Source: Ruminiclostridium cellobioparum DSM 1351 = ATCC 15832
GTDB lineage: Bacteria; Bacillota; Clostridia; Acetivibrionales; DSM-1351
Reading direction: 5' to 3'
Assembly (NCBI RefSeq): GCF_000621505.1
Contig: NZ_JHYD01000038.1
Coordinates: 19,705 to 83,704, forward strand
DNA length: 64,000 bases
Below the pieces are notes generated by a model. It was not told the DNA's origin, made no database searches, and saw nothing but the letters and a program-made list of their open reading frames with translations. The position numbers were made by a program, and so were the translations under genes. Below are positions 17,688-26,407 of the stretch, one piece after another. Position 1 is the stretch's first letter. Each line of letters begins with the position of its first letter.

Positions 17688-17716
17688 TTGAATAATGGTA
17701 AAGTATGTAATATAAT
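17688..17716 (+). promoter_or_regulatory. sigma-A-type promoter for zinc-ribbon gene
   Basis: TTGAAT (17688-17693), 17-nt spacer, TATAAT (17711-17716), 40 bp upstream of the start codon. Confidence 0.7.
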
Positions 17717-17755
17717 GTAAAATATTAAAATACCTGTTAAGTGAGGGGCGATACA

Positions 17756-18019
17756 ATGTATAATGACAAAACCTTGGTTTGCAAGGAATGTGGTGAGGAG
17801 TTCATTTTTTCTGCAGGGGAACAGGAATTCTATGCTGAAAAAGGCTTCCAAAACGAACCTACAAGATGCAAAGCATGTAGAAGTAAAAGAGACCATTCAA
17901 CAAAAAAAGAGTTATATGACGCAGTATGTGCTGAGTGCGGGCAAACTACAAGGGTGCCTTTTAAGCCACATCTGGACAAACCTGTATATTGCAGCAAATG
18001 CTATTCCAATAAAAAATAA
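17756..18019 (+). CDS. zinc-ribbon protein with CxxC-x17-CxxC domain
   Basis: 87-aa small protein with two zinc modules. The first, 'CKECGEEFIF' then 'RCKACRSKR', is a zinc knuckle of the type seen in 'probable zinc-ribbon' domains. The second has exactly 17 residues between 'CAEC' and 'CSKC', which is the defining spacing of the CxxC-x17-CxxC domain. Likely nucleic-acid or protein binding; no defined role. ATG 17756 has GAGGGG eight bases upstream and a clear promoter. A terminator follows, so it is monocistronic. Confidence 0.88.
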   Translation: MYNDKTLVCKECGEEFIFSAGEQEFYAEKGFQNEPTRCKACRSKRDHSTKKELYDAVCAECGQTTRVPFKPHLDKPVYCSKCYSNKK

Positions 18020-18053
18020 TAGTTGAAATTTATGATATATTATTAAAAAACTG

Positions 18054-18099
18054 GTAGGCTGACTTAGTATATAAATTACTGAGACAACCTACTTTTTTT
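18054..18099 (+). terminator. intrinsic terminator after zinc-ribbon gene
   Basis: GTAGGcTGACTTAGTA (from 18054) pairs imperfectly with TACTGAGACAaCCTAC (ending 18092), followed by seven T residues. Confidence 0.8.
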
Positions 18100-18152
18100 G
18101 TTCATATACAGGGTAAATCCAATTTGCAAACCATCCTCAAACCATTCTCAAA

Positions 18153-19178
18153 TCATGTTGAGTTTCTGGCTATCAGACTGGTTGGCAAAATGATCTTTTT
18201 GGGCAGGGACTGTTCTCCCTTGATGCGTGATATTAAAATCTCGGCCGCAATTTCCCCGATTTCGGTGGTGGGGACATCAATTGTGCTCAGTGGAGGATTT
18301 GAATATTTGGACATATCAATATTGCTTAATCCTATTACTGCAATATCATCAGGGACTTTTAAGCCGTGCTCGTATATTGCGTTGACCGATATCATAGCCA
18401 TAAGGTCACTGGCCGCAAAAATTGCAGTGGGCCTTTCAGGAAGGTTCAGCAGCTCCATTGTCTTTGAATAGCAAAGCTTTGAGTCCCATTCACAGTTCTT
18501 TACAATGGTTAAATCCTCGGGAATATTATTATCCTCCAGTACGCTGAGGTATCCCCTGTATCGCTGTTCCTTCCTTATGGAATCAATGGCGTCGGTTCCG
18601 CCTATGAAGGCTATTCTCCTATGTCCCTTTTCGATAAGGTGCTGGACTGCCTTTTCGGCGGCAGCAAACCTGTCATAGCATACATTGTCAATATCCTGGT
18701 GTTTTGTATCTATACCGACTATAAACTCCACCTTGTCCTTTAACTGTGAGTATATTTCATCACTCAGGGTTTCCATTATAATGAGACCGGTAAGTGATTC
18801 ACTTACGGTATTAAAAAGGACGGTAGGATCCTGAAGTTCATTTTTTGTTCTGATAACCGATAAGCTGTATCCGTTCTCTATAAGTTTTGATTCCACACCC
18901 GACAGAATGGACATAAAATAAGGATCGGTGTATTTTTCACGTGTTACGCACAGGATGCAACCGATTTTCACCTTATTAACCGTTGGATTTTTTATATCAA
19001 CCCTATTTATGGATTCTTTTCCGCCCTGGTTCCTTACATAGTTCAGTGCCTTAACTGCCTGCCAGACACGTTCCCTGGTTTCGTTGGTCACCTTGTAGGT
19101 CTTGTCGGCATTTAAAATTCTTGATACGGTAGCTGTCGAAACATTGGCCATTTTTGCCACATCCCTGATTGTAGCCAT
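18153..19178 (-). CDS. LacI-family transcriptional regulator
   Basis: 341-aa repressor. The N-terminal LacI helix-turn-helix is complete ('TIRDVAKMANVSTATVSRIL', residues 3-22), followed by a periplasmic-binding-protein-like sensor domain ('IGCILCV', 'HRRIAFIGG', 'PTAIFAASDLMAM'). It is divergent from the Gfo/Idh and sugar ABC-transporter operon and should bind the GTAAAC-rich intergenic region. The gene carries the repeated two-hairpin leader before its AGGAGGTTAAT site. Confidence 0.95.
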   Translation of the reverse strand: MATIRDVAKMANVSTATVSRILNADKTYKVTNETRERVWQAVKALNYVRNQGGKESINRVDIKNPTVNKVKIGCILCVTREKYTDPYFMSILSGVESKLIENGYSLSVIRTKNELQDPTVLFNTVSESLTGLIIMETLSDEIYSQLKDKVEFIVGIDTKHQDIDNVCYDRFAAAEKAVQHLIEKGHRRIAFIGGTDAIDSIRKEQRYRGYLSVLEDNNIPEDLTIVKNCEWDSKLCYSKTMELLNLPERPTAIFAASDLMAMISVNAIYEHGLKVPDDIAVIGLSNIDMSKYSNPPLSTIDVPTTEIGEIAAEILISRIKGEQSLPKKIILPTSLIARNST

Positions 19179-19226
19179 ATTAACCTCCTAAGCCATGTGA
19201 TGGCTTTGAGCCGCATAGCGGCTGCA
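19179..19226 (-). promoter_or_regulatory. repeated 5' leader module, lacI copy (two hairpins)
   Basis: On the minus strand, hairpin GCCGCtatGCGGC (19210-19222) and hairpin AGCCATcacATGGCT (19191-19205) precede TAGGAGGTTAAT and the start codon. The layout is the same as the galE copy. Confidence 0.65.
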
Positions 19227-19290
19227 AATTATAATGAAATTTGTTCAATAAAATTCAGTAAAACTTGTTTGAATATAGTATAACATGGCA

Positions 19291-19649
19291 GTAAACGTTA
19301 GTAAACAAATTCCCTAAACAAGTCAATAAACATTGCTTTTGTTACGTAAAACCAAACCTATTATTAAAAAGTATTTAAGTATTTACAAAATAGATTTCAG
19401 GTGGTAAAATTAGTTCATAACATGTTTGGTAAACAAAATAAATAGTTTACGTGTCCGCAGTACAGGCGAAATAATTTGTTCTTTGGACATTTTAACGTAA
19501 ATTATATTAATAAATTCATATACTTTTGTGATAGTTGTACAATTATTGCTTTTTATACCTATTCTGATCAGATAAATATAGATAGAAATTTACTAAAACG
19601 TTGCAGCTGTTTACGTTACATAAACATTTTAGTAAACAAAAAAGTAAAC
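19291..19649. promoter_or_regulatory. cluster of GTAAAC/GTTTAC half-sites (putative LacI-family operators)
   Basis: GTAAAC or its complement GTTTAC occurs at 19291, 19301, 19429, 19445, 19609, 19632 and 19644. 19429-19450 is a perfect inverted pair (GTAAAC-N10-GTTTAC), and 19291-19306 contains GTAAACG followed by GTTAGTAAAC. LacI-family operators often contain TAAACG-type half-sites. The whole 500-bp divergent region between lacI and the dehydrogenase gene has no credible gene. Confidence 0.5.
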
Positions 19650-19675
19650 TTTAGATTACAAGCGGGGGATAATTA

Positions 19676-20776
19676 ATGGAAAAGGCAAAAATTGCAATCA
19701 TCGGTTTGGGTGATATGGGAATGGGTCACTTTAACGGTTTCAGTGCATTAAAAGAGGCTCAGGTAACGGCTGTCTGTGACAGGGAGCAGGCTGCTGTCAA
19801 CAGGGCGCTGGATGCTGTCAAGGGCAGTAATGCAAGGCAATATACCGATTATATTGAAATGCTGGACAAGGAAGAACTGGATGCGGTGGTTATTGCAGTA
19901 CCCGGATATCTTCATGAAGAACTGGCTATTGAATGTATCAAACGTCAAAAAAATATATTCCTTGAGAAGCCTGTTGCAATAAACTATGAGGGCTATAAGA
20001 GGATAGTCGGGGCAAAGAAAAGCAGTAGGTCAATCATTCAGGTGGGACTTGTCTATAGATACTCAAATCTCTACAGAACAATCGGAAAAAAACTCAATGA
20101 ACAAAACGAGCTTGGAAATGTAATGATGGCGTGGTGCAAGGAGTATCGCCAATGCTTTCCCCAGGAGGAGTGGTTTTATGATGAAACCAAATCCGGAGGA
20201 ACAATAGTTGAGAAGGATTGCCACCATTTTGACATATTTAACTGGATGATAGGCTCAAAGCCGAAAAAAGTTTTTGCCATGGGCGGACAGCATGTATATA
20301 AGAATGGGCAGGACAATCTCATAGATTGCAGCTATTCGATAAAAGAGCCCAAAATAATCAGCAATGTAAGTATTGTTGATCATGCCCTGGTGTCCATTGA
20401 ATATGAAAATGGAGCAAAAGCCCAGCTGGGACTCTGTATGTATCTGAAACCGCAGAACAACTCGGGTGACGGACTGGAAATCGGCTTTATTGGAGATAAT
20501 GGTAAACAATTGATAGCAAGGCGTGATGAATGCTTTGGAATTTATGGCGGTGAATTTAACGACAGGGTTGAATATAATCCGGATATAATATCGGACAACA
20601 ACGGTTTTGGTCATATCGGCTGCCAGACTCAAAGACTTGAATTTATTGATTGCATCACTCATGGGAAACAACCTATTGCAAGCATAGAGCAGACTGAGGA
20701 CGCACTGCTTATTGCCCTGGCAGCAGAAAAATCCATAAAGGAAAACAGGCTTGTCTCCATATCAGAATACAAATAA
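19676..20776 (+). CDS. Gfo/Idh/MocA-family oxidoreductase
   Basis: 366-aa NAD(P)-dependent sugar dehydrogenase family member. Rossmann motif 'GLGDMGMGHF' is at residues 11-20 and the family catalytic Lys occurs in 'LEKPVAI'; 'VEKDCHHFDIFNWM' carries the active-site His pair. It probably oxidises or isomerises a sugar or polyol brought in by the ABC transporter encoded just downstream; the substrate is unknown. GGGGG-type site before ATG. It is first in the operon controlled by the divergent LacI regulator. Confidence 0.92.
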   Translation: MEKAKIAIIGLGDMGMGHFNGFSALKEAQVTAVCDREQAAVNRALDAVKGSNARQYTDYIEMLDKEELDAVVIAVPGYLHEELAIECIKRQKNIFLEKPVAINYEGYKRIVGAKKSSRSIIQVGLVYRYSNLYRTIGKKLNEQNELGNVMMAWCKEYRQCFPQEEWFYDETKSGGTIVEKDCHHFDIFNWMIGSKPKKVFAMGGQHVYKNGQDNLIDCSYSIKEPKIISNVSIVDHALVSIEYENGAKAQLGLCMYLKPQNNSGDGLEIGFIGDNGKQLIARRDECFGIYGGEFNDRVEYNPDIISDNNGFGHIGCQTQRLEFIDCITHGKQPIASIEQTEDALLIALAAEKSIKENRLVSISEYK

Positions 20777-20808
20777 AACCGCAGGTGTCAATAAGGGGGT
20801 GGAAGGCT

Positions 20809-21696
20809 TTGATAAAAATGAGGCAGGAAAAAAGAAATGAGATGTACATGTATTTGTTTATTCTTCCCGGTATTTTAGGATTTCTGTTCTTTTGGCTGAT
20901 CCCAATCGTATATACCTTTGTACTGAGTACCTTTAAAACAAATGGAATGAACAATATTTTTGTTGGAATTGAGAACTATATCAAACTTTTCGGGGATAAG
21001 GAATACAGGAAAGCAATATTTAACACCGTATACATGGTGATACTGGGAGTGCCCATAAATATGCTGGCTGCGCTGATACTGGCCATGCTGCTGAATACAA
21101 AAATAAAAGCCCTGGGACTTTTCAGAACTATTTTTTATATTCCCACCATATTGCCGGGGGTGGCCACGGCAGTATCCATGTTTTTCATATTCAACACCAG
21201 GTATGGTCTGTTAAACAGAGTGCTGAGCCTGGTGGGAATTGAGGGCATAGACTGGCTGGGTGAACCTGGTATGGCCAAACTGACCTTTATAATCATAGGT
21301 GCCTGGGGTGTGGGCCAGACAATGATCATATTTCTTATGGGGCTTCAGGGTATCTCCGAGACTTATTTCGAGGCTGCATATGTTGACGGGGCCAATTCGT
21401 TTCAAAGGTTCTGGTCTGTTACACTGCCAATGCTGACTCCGACCATACTGTACAACTTTATTCTGCAGTGTATTGCCCAAATGCAGATATTTACACCGGC
21501 ATACGTAATTACAAACGGGGGACCCGACCAGGCTACATATTTCTATGTTTACAAGCTCTACAGGGATGCCTTCCAGTTCGGAAAGTTCGGTTATGCCTCG
21601 GCTCAATCGGTAGTCTTATTCATTGTTACATTGATACTGACCTTCCTTGTAATGAAATCATCCAATTCCTGGGTGCACTATGAAGGAGGAGAATAA
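20809..21696 (+). CDS. sugar ABC transporter permease (MalF/LacF type)
   Basis: 295-aa inner-membrane permease with six segments and the cytoplasmic EAA loop 'YFEAAYVDGANSFQRFWSV' that contacts the ATPase. TTG 20809 is chosen because GGGGGTGG lies seven bases upstream; an ATG nine bases further on (20818) is an alternative. It pairs with the second permease and the binding lipoprotein downstream. No ATPase gene is nearby, as is common for carbohydrate-uptake family 1 transporters that share one MsmK-like ATPase. Confidence 0.92.
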   Translation: MIKMRQEKRNEMYMYLFILPGILGFLFFWLIPIVYTFVLSTFKTNGMNNIFVGIENYIKLFGDKEYRKAIFNTVYMVILGVPINMLAALILAMLLNTKIKALGLFRTIFYIPTILPGVATAVSMFFIFNTRYGLLNRVLSLVGIEGIDWLGEPGMAKLTFIIIGAWGVGQTMIIFLMGLQGISETYFEAAYVDGANSFQRFWSVTLPMLTPTILYNFILQCIAQMQIFTPAYVITNGGPDQATYFYVYKLYRDAFQFGKFGYASAQSVVLFIVTLILTFLVMKSSNSWVHYEGGE

Positions 21697-21697
21697 C

Positions 21698-22561
21698 TTG
21701 AATAATTATAACAAATACAAAAAAATAATAGGAAAAATATTAATTTATCTGGCGCTTTTACTAATTTCGTTTTTATTCATTTTACCCTTTTGGCAGATAG
21801 TATCAACATCTTTAAAAACTTTTTTGGAGACCACTGAGTACCCACAAAAGTTTTTCCCTAAAGTACCACAATGGAAAAACTATTATTACGCCTTTGTAAA
21901 AAATGCTGATATATGGCCGGTTTTTCTATGGCTTAAAAACACTGTATTTACCACAATGATGGTAGTTATAGGCAATGTTCTTTCGGGCCTGCTCATTGCA
22001 TACGGTTTTGCCAGGTTTAACGGAAGAGGAAAAAACATCTGGTTCATGCTGATACTCTCAACCATGCTTATTCCGGTTCACAGTACGCTGGTCCCACTGT
22101 TTATGGTATATAAGGTTTTTAACTGGTATAACACTTTCCTGCCTATAATCGTACCGCCCTTCTTTGGATTTGCCGTATACATATTCCTGTTGAGGCAGTT
22201 TATCATGGGAATTCCCAAAGAGCTTGACGAAGCGGCAACTATTGACGGAGCTTCACCTGTAGGCATCCTTTTCAGGATCATTGTTCCTCTGGCCAAACCA
22301 TCGGTTATTGCAGTGGGTGTTATGTGTTTTATTGCAGCATGGGGAGATTTTTTCACTCCTTTGATCTTCTTAAGCGATATAAAGAAGTATACAATTTCAG
22401 TCGGTGTAAGCATAATGCAGAGTCAAATGAGAATGAATCTGACGGATACACACCTGATTGCATGTGTAATCACGGTAGTAACATTGCCGAGTTTAATAAT
22501 TTTCTTCGCTGCACAGAAGTATTTTGTAAGCGGGTTAACATTAGGGGCTGTAAAAGGATAG
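21698..22561 (+). CDS. sugar ABC transporter permease (MalG type)
   Basis: 287-aa permease with six membrane segments and the EAA loop 'ELDEAATIDGASPVGILFRI'. An ATG at 21680 is in frame but would overlap the previous gene and contains the ribosome-binding site; TTG 21698 follows AAGGAGGAG by six bases and starts two bases after the upstream stop, so I prefer it. Partner of the preceding permease in carbohydrate uptake. Confidence 0.92.
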   Translation: MNNYNKYKKIIGKILIYLALLLISFLFILPFWQIVSTSLKTFLETTEYPQKFFPKVPQWKNYYYAFVKNADIWPVFLWLKNTVFTTMMVVIGNVLSGLLIAYGFARFNGRGKNIWFMLILSTMLIPVHSTLVPLFMVYKVFNWYNTFLPIIVPPFFGFAVYIFLLRQFIMGIPKELDEAATIDGASPVGILFRIIVPLAKPSVIAVGVMCFIAAWGDFFTPLIFLSDIKKYTISVGVSIMQSQMRMNLTDTHLIACVITVVTLPSLIIFFAAQKYFVSGLTLGAVKG

Positions 22562-22739
22562 TAACTTTAAATCAGGAACGGGGGGAGGGCGGCAGTGCAA
22601 TAGTTTACCTGGAAAAGGCGGTGGTGCTGGAACGATTGACATGGAAAATATAAAAAAGGGTAACTTTCAACAATGCATTTAAGCAGGGAAAGAAAGATTG
22701 TTAAATGTCGAAGAGTTTATAATTAAGGGGGATTTTTAA

Positions 22740-24143
22740 ATGAAAAATCTTAAAAGATTTAAAATTATATCATTGGTACTTTGTTTGACAATGTTAACTG
22801 TTCTGTTTGCAGCCTGCGGCAGCAGCCAGACTTCAGATTCCGGAACCTCCGCTGCGGCAGGGACAAATGCGGCTTCAACAACTTCAGGCGGTGATTCTGC
22901 AAAAGCACCGGTTACAGGTGAAATCAAGTATAATTTCTGGGGAAATGCCGATCAGGCAAAGGCAATTCAAACTCAAATAGACAGCTTTACCGCAAAGAAC
23001 CCTGGTATAAAGGTTAACCTGGATTTTGCAGATTGGGGAAACTATTGGACAAAGCTTGCCACCCAGAGTGCGGCAGGAAGTGCACCTGATGTGTTCGCAA
23101 TGTCAACAACCCTGTATCTTGCCGACTATGCCAATAAAGGATATCTGGTGGATGTGGGTGAATTGGCCGGTAAAGATAATTTTGACTTGAACAAATACTA
23201 TAAGTCGGCTCTTGACCTTTCATCCTATAATGGCAAGGTTTACGGACTTCCACAGGATATTAACACAATAATACTGGCCTACAACACCGATATGTTTGAA
23301 AAAGCAGGTTTATCGGCACCGGCGGCAGATGCTACCTGGGATGATATAATGGCAATGGCAAAGAAACTGACATTGGACAAAAACGGAAAGAATGCCGAAG
23401 ATCCGGCTTTTGATTCAAAAAATATCGTGCAGTGGGGATTGGCTAACTATTCCACCTGGATAGACGGCTTTGTAGATCCCATTGCCAATTCATACGGTGA
23501 AGGACTTGTATCCCTTGACGGATCAAAATCCAATTTATTGGGTGATTCCTCCAAAAGGACATTCCAGTATTTGTATGATGCGATATGGAAATACCACGTA
23601 GCTCCGGATTTCGATACCGTTCCTGCATGGACTGATATATTTGCCCAGGGCAAATGTGCCATATATCCTCTGGCATCCTACCTGCTTTACGGATATGCCG
23701 ACGAATCAAAGGGAATCAACATAAACTATGACGTAATGCAGATGCCGAAGGGCACCACAGGCAAAAACTTCAACCCTGTTCAATCCAAGGGCATATGTAT
23801 ATCACCTTCGTCAAAGAATATTCCTGCAGCCTGGGAATTTACAAAGTTCATAGCCAGTGAAGAGAATTACAAGTCGGTAGTTTCAAGTGGTGCGGGCCTG
23901 TCTCCTATAGATTCCATCAATAAGGAATTGTTCCTGACTGCAAAATTCGGACCAAAGAATACAAAGCAGGTTTATCTGGATGCGCTTCAAAATCCTTGTC
24001 CTCTGTGGCAGACAGTAAGAGCGGGAGATGCCAATACCAAAATCGGTGAAATATCCGAATATATTATGAAAAACAAGGTTTCAGTTGATGAAGGTTTGAA
24101 GAAGATGGATGAAGCAGTTCAGCAAATTCTCGATGATAAATAA
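22740..24143 (+). CDS. extracellular sugar-binding lipoprotein of ABC transporter
   Basis: 467-aa family-1 solute-binding protein. The signal peptide ends in lipobox 'LFAAC' (Cys26), then a Ser/Thr/Ala-rich linker (~28-60) and the binding domain ('YNFWGNADQAKAIQTQID', 'VYGLPQDINT'). It should deliver a mono- or oligosaccharide to the two upstream permeases. It has its own AGGGGGATTTTT site after a 178-bp gap, which may allow extra expression of the binding protein, as is common in such operons. Confidence 0.95.
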   Translation: MKNLKRFKIISLVLCLTMLTVLFAACGSSQTSDSGTSAAAGTNAASTTSGGDSAKAPVTGEIKYNFWGNADQAKAIQTQIDSFTAKNPGIKVNLDFADWGNYWTKLATQSAAGSAPDVFAMSTTLYLADYANKGYLVDVGELAGKDNFDLNKYYKSALDLSSYNGKVYGLPQDINTIILAYNTDMFEKAGLSAPAADATWDDIMAMAKKLTLDKNGKNAEDPAFDSKNIVQWGLANYSTWIDGFVDPIANSYGEGLVSLDGSKSNLLGDSSKRTFQYLYDAIWKYHVAPDFDTVPAWTDIFAQGKCAIYPLASYLLYGYADESKGININYDVMQMPKGTTGKNFNPVQSKGICISPSSKNIPAAWEFTKFIASEENYKSVVSSGAGLSPIDSINKELFLTAKFGPKNTKQVYLDALQNPCPLWQTVRAGDANTKIGEISEYIMKNKVSVDEGLKKMDEAVQQILDDK

Positions 24144-24158
24144 AAAATTCTTCTTTTT

Positions 24159-24436
24159 TACCCTCTATTAGCAATGTACAATACGTTTTTGAGTGGTTAA
24201 TTTGCCCTGCGGCTGCGTTGAAGCCGCTTGCAAGGCACAAAGCCTTACTGCACGCCTTTGCCTTGCCGCAAGCCCAATTATCTCACTCAAAAATCACCGA
24301 CCTCCCGCTGAGATATTTTGGCAATTTTCGAGGAGGATGGACGCAGCCTTGCTGTGACGCAAGGCAAGGACGACGACAAAGAAAAGCGGCAAAATAGCCG
24401 GCGTGAGGCGTGTTATACAATGTCAATAGAGGGTAT
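24159..24436. mobile_element. 277-bp terminal-inverted-repeat element (MITE-like)
   Basis: Left end TACCCTCTATTAGCAATGTA and the reverse complement of the right end (TACCCTCTATTGACATTGTA) match over ~27 bp with few mismatches. The inside is more GC-rich than the surroundings and has further self-complementary blocks (CAAGGC/GCCTTG runs), with no open frame of useful length. TA dinucleotides sit at both ends. This looks like a non-autonomous transposon remnant or a large folded intergenic repeat. It lies just after the sugar-binding protein gene. Confidence 0.6.
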
Positions 24437-24542
24437 TAATATTTAATTTAAAATAAGAGTTATAAATATTAATTACTGAAAAGGGCTGGTCCGGATATGA
24501 GGTTTATCCGGGACGGCTTCTGCTCGGTTAAAGGAGAAAAAA

Positions 24543-25172
24543 TTGAAATATATATGCAAAAGGACCAATGAATATCTAGAGATTGACGGAAGGCTTCACA
24601 AGCCGGTATGGGGCAATGCTGTTGAGGTAAGCCTCAGAGATAATTCCACCGGCAAAGCTCCGCCGAGAGATACCTTTGTCAGGCTTATGTGGAATGACAG
24701 ATTTCTTTATGCAGGCTTCCGGTGCCAGTATGAAACCATAAATGCCACTTTAACGGAATTCAATGACAAGCTTTATAATGAAGACGTAGTAGAAATATTT
24801 ATAGACGATGACAGGGACAAAAAAACATATATTGAAATTGAGATCAATCCGCTCAATGCAGTTTTACATTACAGCATACACAATAATCCCGGCCGAAGAA
24901 TTGTGGCATTCGCAAGAACAGAACAGGTAATACAATCGGCTGTGATAATTGATGAGATAAACAAGACTTTTTTTGTAGAAATGGCAATCCCCTTTACTGA
25001 ATTTGCAACAGCCGGGAGTATCCCGCCAAATCCATATGATACATGGCTTTTCAACCTGTACAGGATAGACAGGGAAGTCAACGGCCCAATACGGTATTCC
25101 GCCCTTTCTCCCACAGGGCAGGATAATTTTCATATGCCTTCTGCGTTTATAGAAATTGAATTTGGGATTTAA
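24543..25172 (+). CDS. CBM9/DOMON-like carbohydrate-binding family 9 protein
   Basis: 209-aa all-beta protein resembling the 'carbohydrate-binding family 9-like' group ('IDGRLHKPVWGNA', 'VRLMWNDRFLYAGFRCQ', 'EDVVEIFIDDDRD', 'YIEIEINPLNAV', 'TWLFNLYRIDRE'). There is no signal peptide, so as annotated it is cytoplasmic, unlike many family relatives attached to secreted enzymes. TTG start with AAAGGAG upstream. A small hairpin (24490-24513, GTCCGGAT/ATCCGGGAC) lies in its leader. It follows the sugar transporter cluster but is separated from it by the inverted-repeat element. Confidence 0.75.
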   Translation: MKYICKRTNEYLEIDGRLHKPVWGNAVEVSLRDNSTGKAPPRDTFVRLMWNDRFLYAGFRCQYETINATLTEFNDKLYNEDVVEIFIDDDRDKKTYIEIEINPLNAVLHYSIHNNPGRRIVAFARTEQVIQSAVIIDEINKTFFVEMAIPFTEFATAGSIPPNPYDTWLFNLYRIDREVNGPIRYSALSPTGQDNFHMPSAFIEIEFGI

Positions 25173-25301
25173 CATATTACTCTGAGTTCTGTAGAAATTT
25201 GAAAACACATATAATTCATTATGAACAATAATAAGTAACTGAAATAAACAGGCAAAATTTTGGTAACAATATCAAAAATGGGGTATTAATTATCAATATA
25301 G

Positions 25302-25410
25302 TATATCCACAGGCCAAATTCCTTAAAGGAGCAGTTATAAACAGGGTTATTCACATTATCCACAGAAAACTATACACAAAACAGGTGTTTTGTTGAAGAT
25401 ATGTGTATAA
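25302..25410. promoter_or_regulatory. DnaA-box cluster
   Basis: Perfect TTATNCACA matches: TTATTCACA (25347-25355), TTATCCACA (25356-25364, directly adjacent) and TGTGTATAA (25402-25410, reverse). One-mismatch copies: ATATCCACA (25303-25311), TTATAAACA (25335-25343), CTATACACA (25370-25378). This is in the 427-bp gap before hpf, which otherwise holds no gene. No dnaA, dnaN, gyrA or rpmH is in the window, so it is unlikely to be the main origin. Confidence 0.65.
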
Positions 25411-25599
25411 CTCATGCAATTATTGTGAATTCAATATTTAGAGTTATTGAAAATTTAACATTAAAATAACACTAAAATGATTGCAATATTTTGAAGGATT
25501 TTGTCCGGGTGGTGTAGAAGTACTATTTCATAACAAGTACCACTGTAAAAAAACTCAAAGATTTAATTGCACAAAAAACTCAGAGAGGGGCTGTTATTT

Positions 25600-26130
25600 A
25601 TGAAAATAATTATTACAGGAAAAAATATCGAGGTTACCGAAGGTCTAAGGGAGAGAGTAACCAAGAAAATTAACAAGCTTGATAAATTTTTTACCAAGGA
25701 AACAGAAGCGCATGTTACTTTGAGTGTTCAAAAGGCAAGGCAGATAGTGGAGGTCACAATACCGTTCAACGGGATTGTATTGAGAGCCGAAGAGTCAAAC
25801 GACGATATGTATAATTCAATAGATAAAACAGTGGATCTTCTTGAAAGACAAATCAGAAAAAATAGAACCAGACTTGAAAGAAGACTCCATGAACAGTATT
25901 TTTCATTTGAAAATGCAAAATTTGCAGAAGATGTTCCTGAAGAAAAGGAATTTAAAATTGTGAGATCAAAGAGATTTGCCGTCAAACCCATGGATGTTGA
26001 AGAGGCGGTACTCCAGATGAACCTGCTGGGCCATGAGTTCTTTATGTTCTTCAATGCCGACACAAAACAGGTAAATGTTGTGTATAAGCGTAAAGACGGC
26101 AATTACGGGTTGATTGAACCTGAATTTTAA
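25600..26130 (+). CDS. hpf: ribosome hibernation-promoting factor, long form
   Basis: 176-aa protein with the N-terminal RaiA/YfiA-type ribosome-binding domain (residues 1-~100, 'MKIIITGKNIEVTEGLRERV') and the C-terminal dimerisation domain of long HPF ('KPMDVEEAVLQMNLLGHEFF'). It joins 70S ribosomes into inactive 100S dimers in stationary phase. ATG 25600 has AGAGGGG upstream and gives the conserved start. A strong terminator follows, so it is monocistronic. Confidence 0.95.
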   Translation: MKIIITGKNIEVTEGLRERVTKKINKLDKFFTKETEAHVTLSVQKARQIVEVTIPFNGIVLRAEESNDDMYNSIDKTVDLLERQIRKNRTRLERRLHEQYFSFENAKFAEDVPEEKEFKIVRSKRFAVKPMDVEEAVLQMNLLGHEFFMFFNADTKQVNVVYKRKDGNYGLIEPEF

Positions 26131-26161
26131 GAATTGTCAGGATTATTCCTTACCTTAAATG

Positions 26162-26212
26162 AAAAAGCTCCTTTTTTCTGTAGATAATTACGGGAAAAAG
26201 GGGCTTTTAATA
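26162..26212 (+). terminator. intrinsic terminator after hpf
   Basis: AAAAAGCTCCTTTTTT (26162-26177) pairs with GAAAAAGGGGCTTTT (26194-26208) across a 16-nt loop; the right arm ends in T. Confidence 0.85.
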
Positions 26213-26407
26213 AATAATACAAAGCCGGGCCGATGAGTCGGAAGCCTTTGAGGCATTACATTATTACATCAATAACCATTGAATATGCCGGAAAAATATA
26301 AATTTATAATAGAATAGTATAAATACAGCGGAGCCCTTAAAAATATATAATAGTAATATTTAATGAATTTACAGGTCGATACAATTGACCTTTCCAGGAG
26401 GTTTAAA

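Noticed and set aside
25302..25410. Chromosomal replication origin
   Set aside because: DnaA boxes are clustered, but no dnaA, dnaN, rpmH or clear AT-rich unwinding layout is nearby; treated as a secondary DnaA site.
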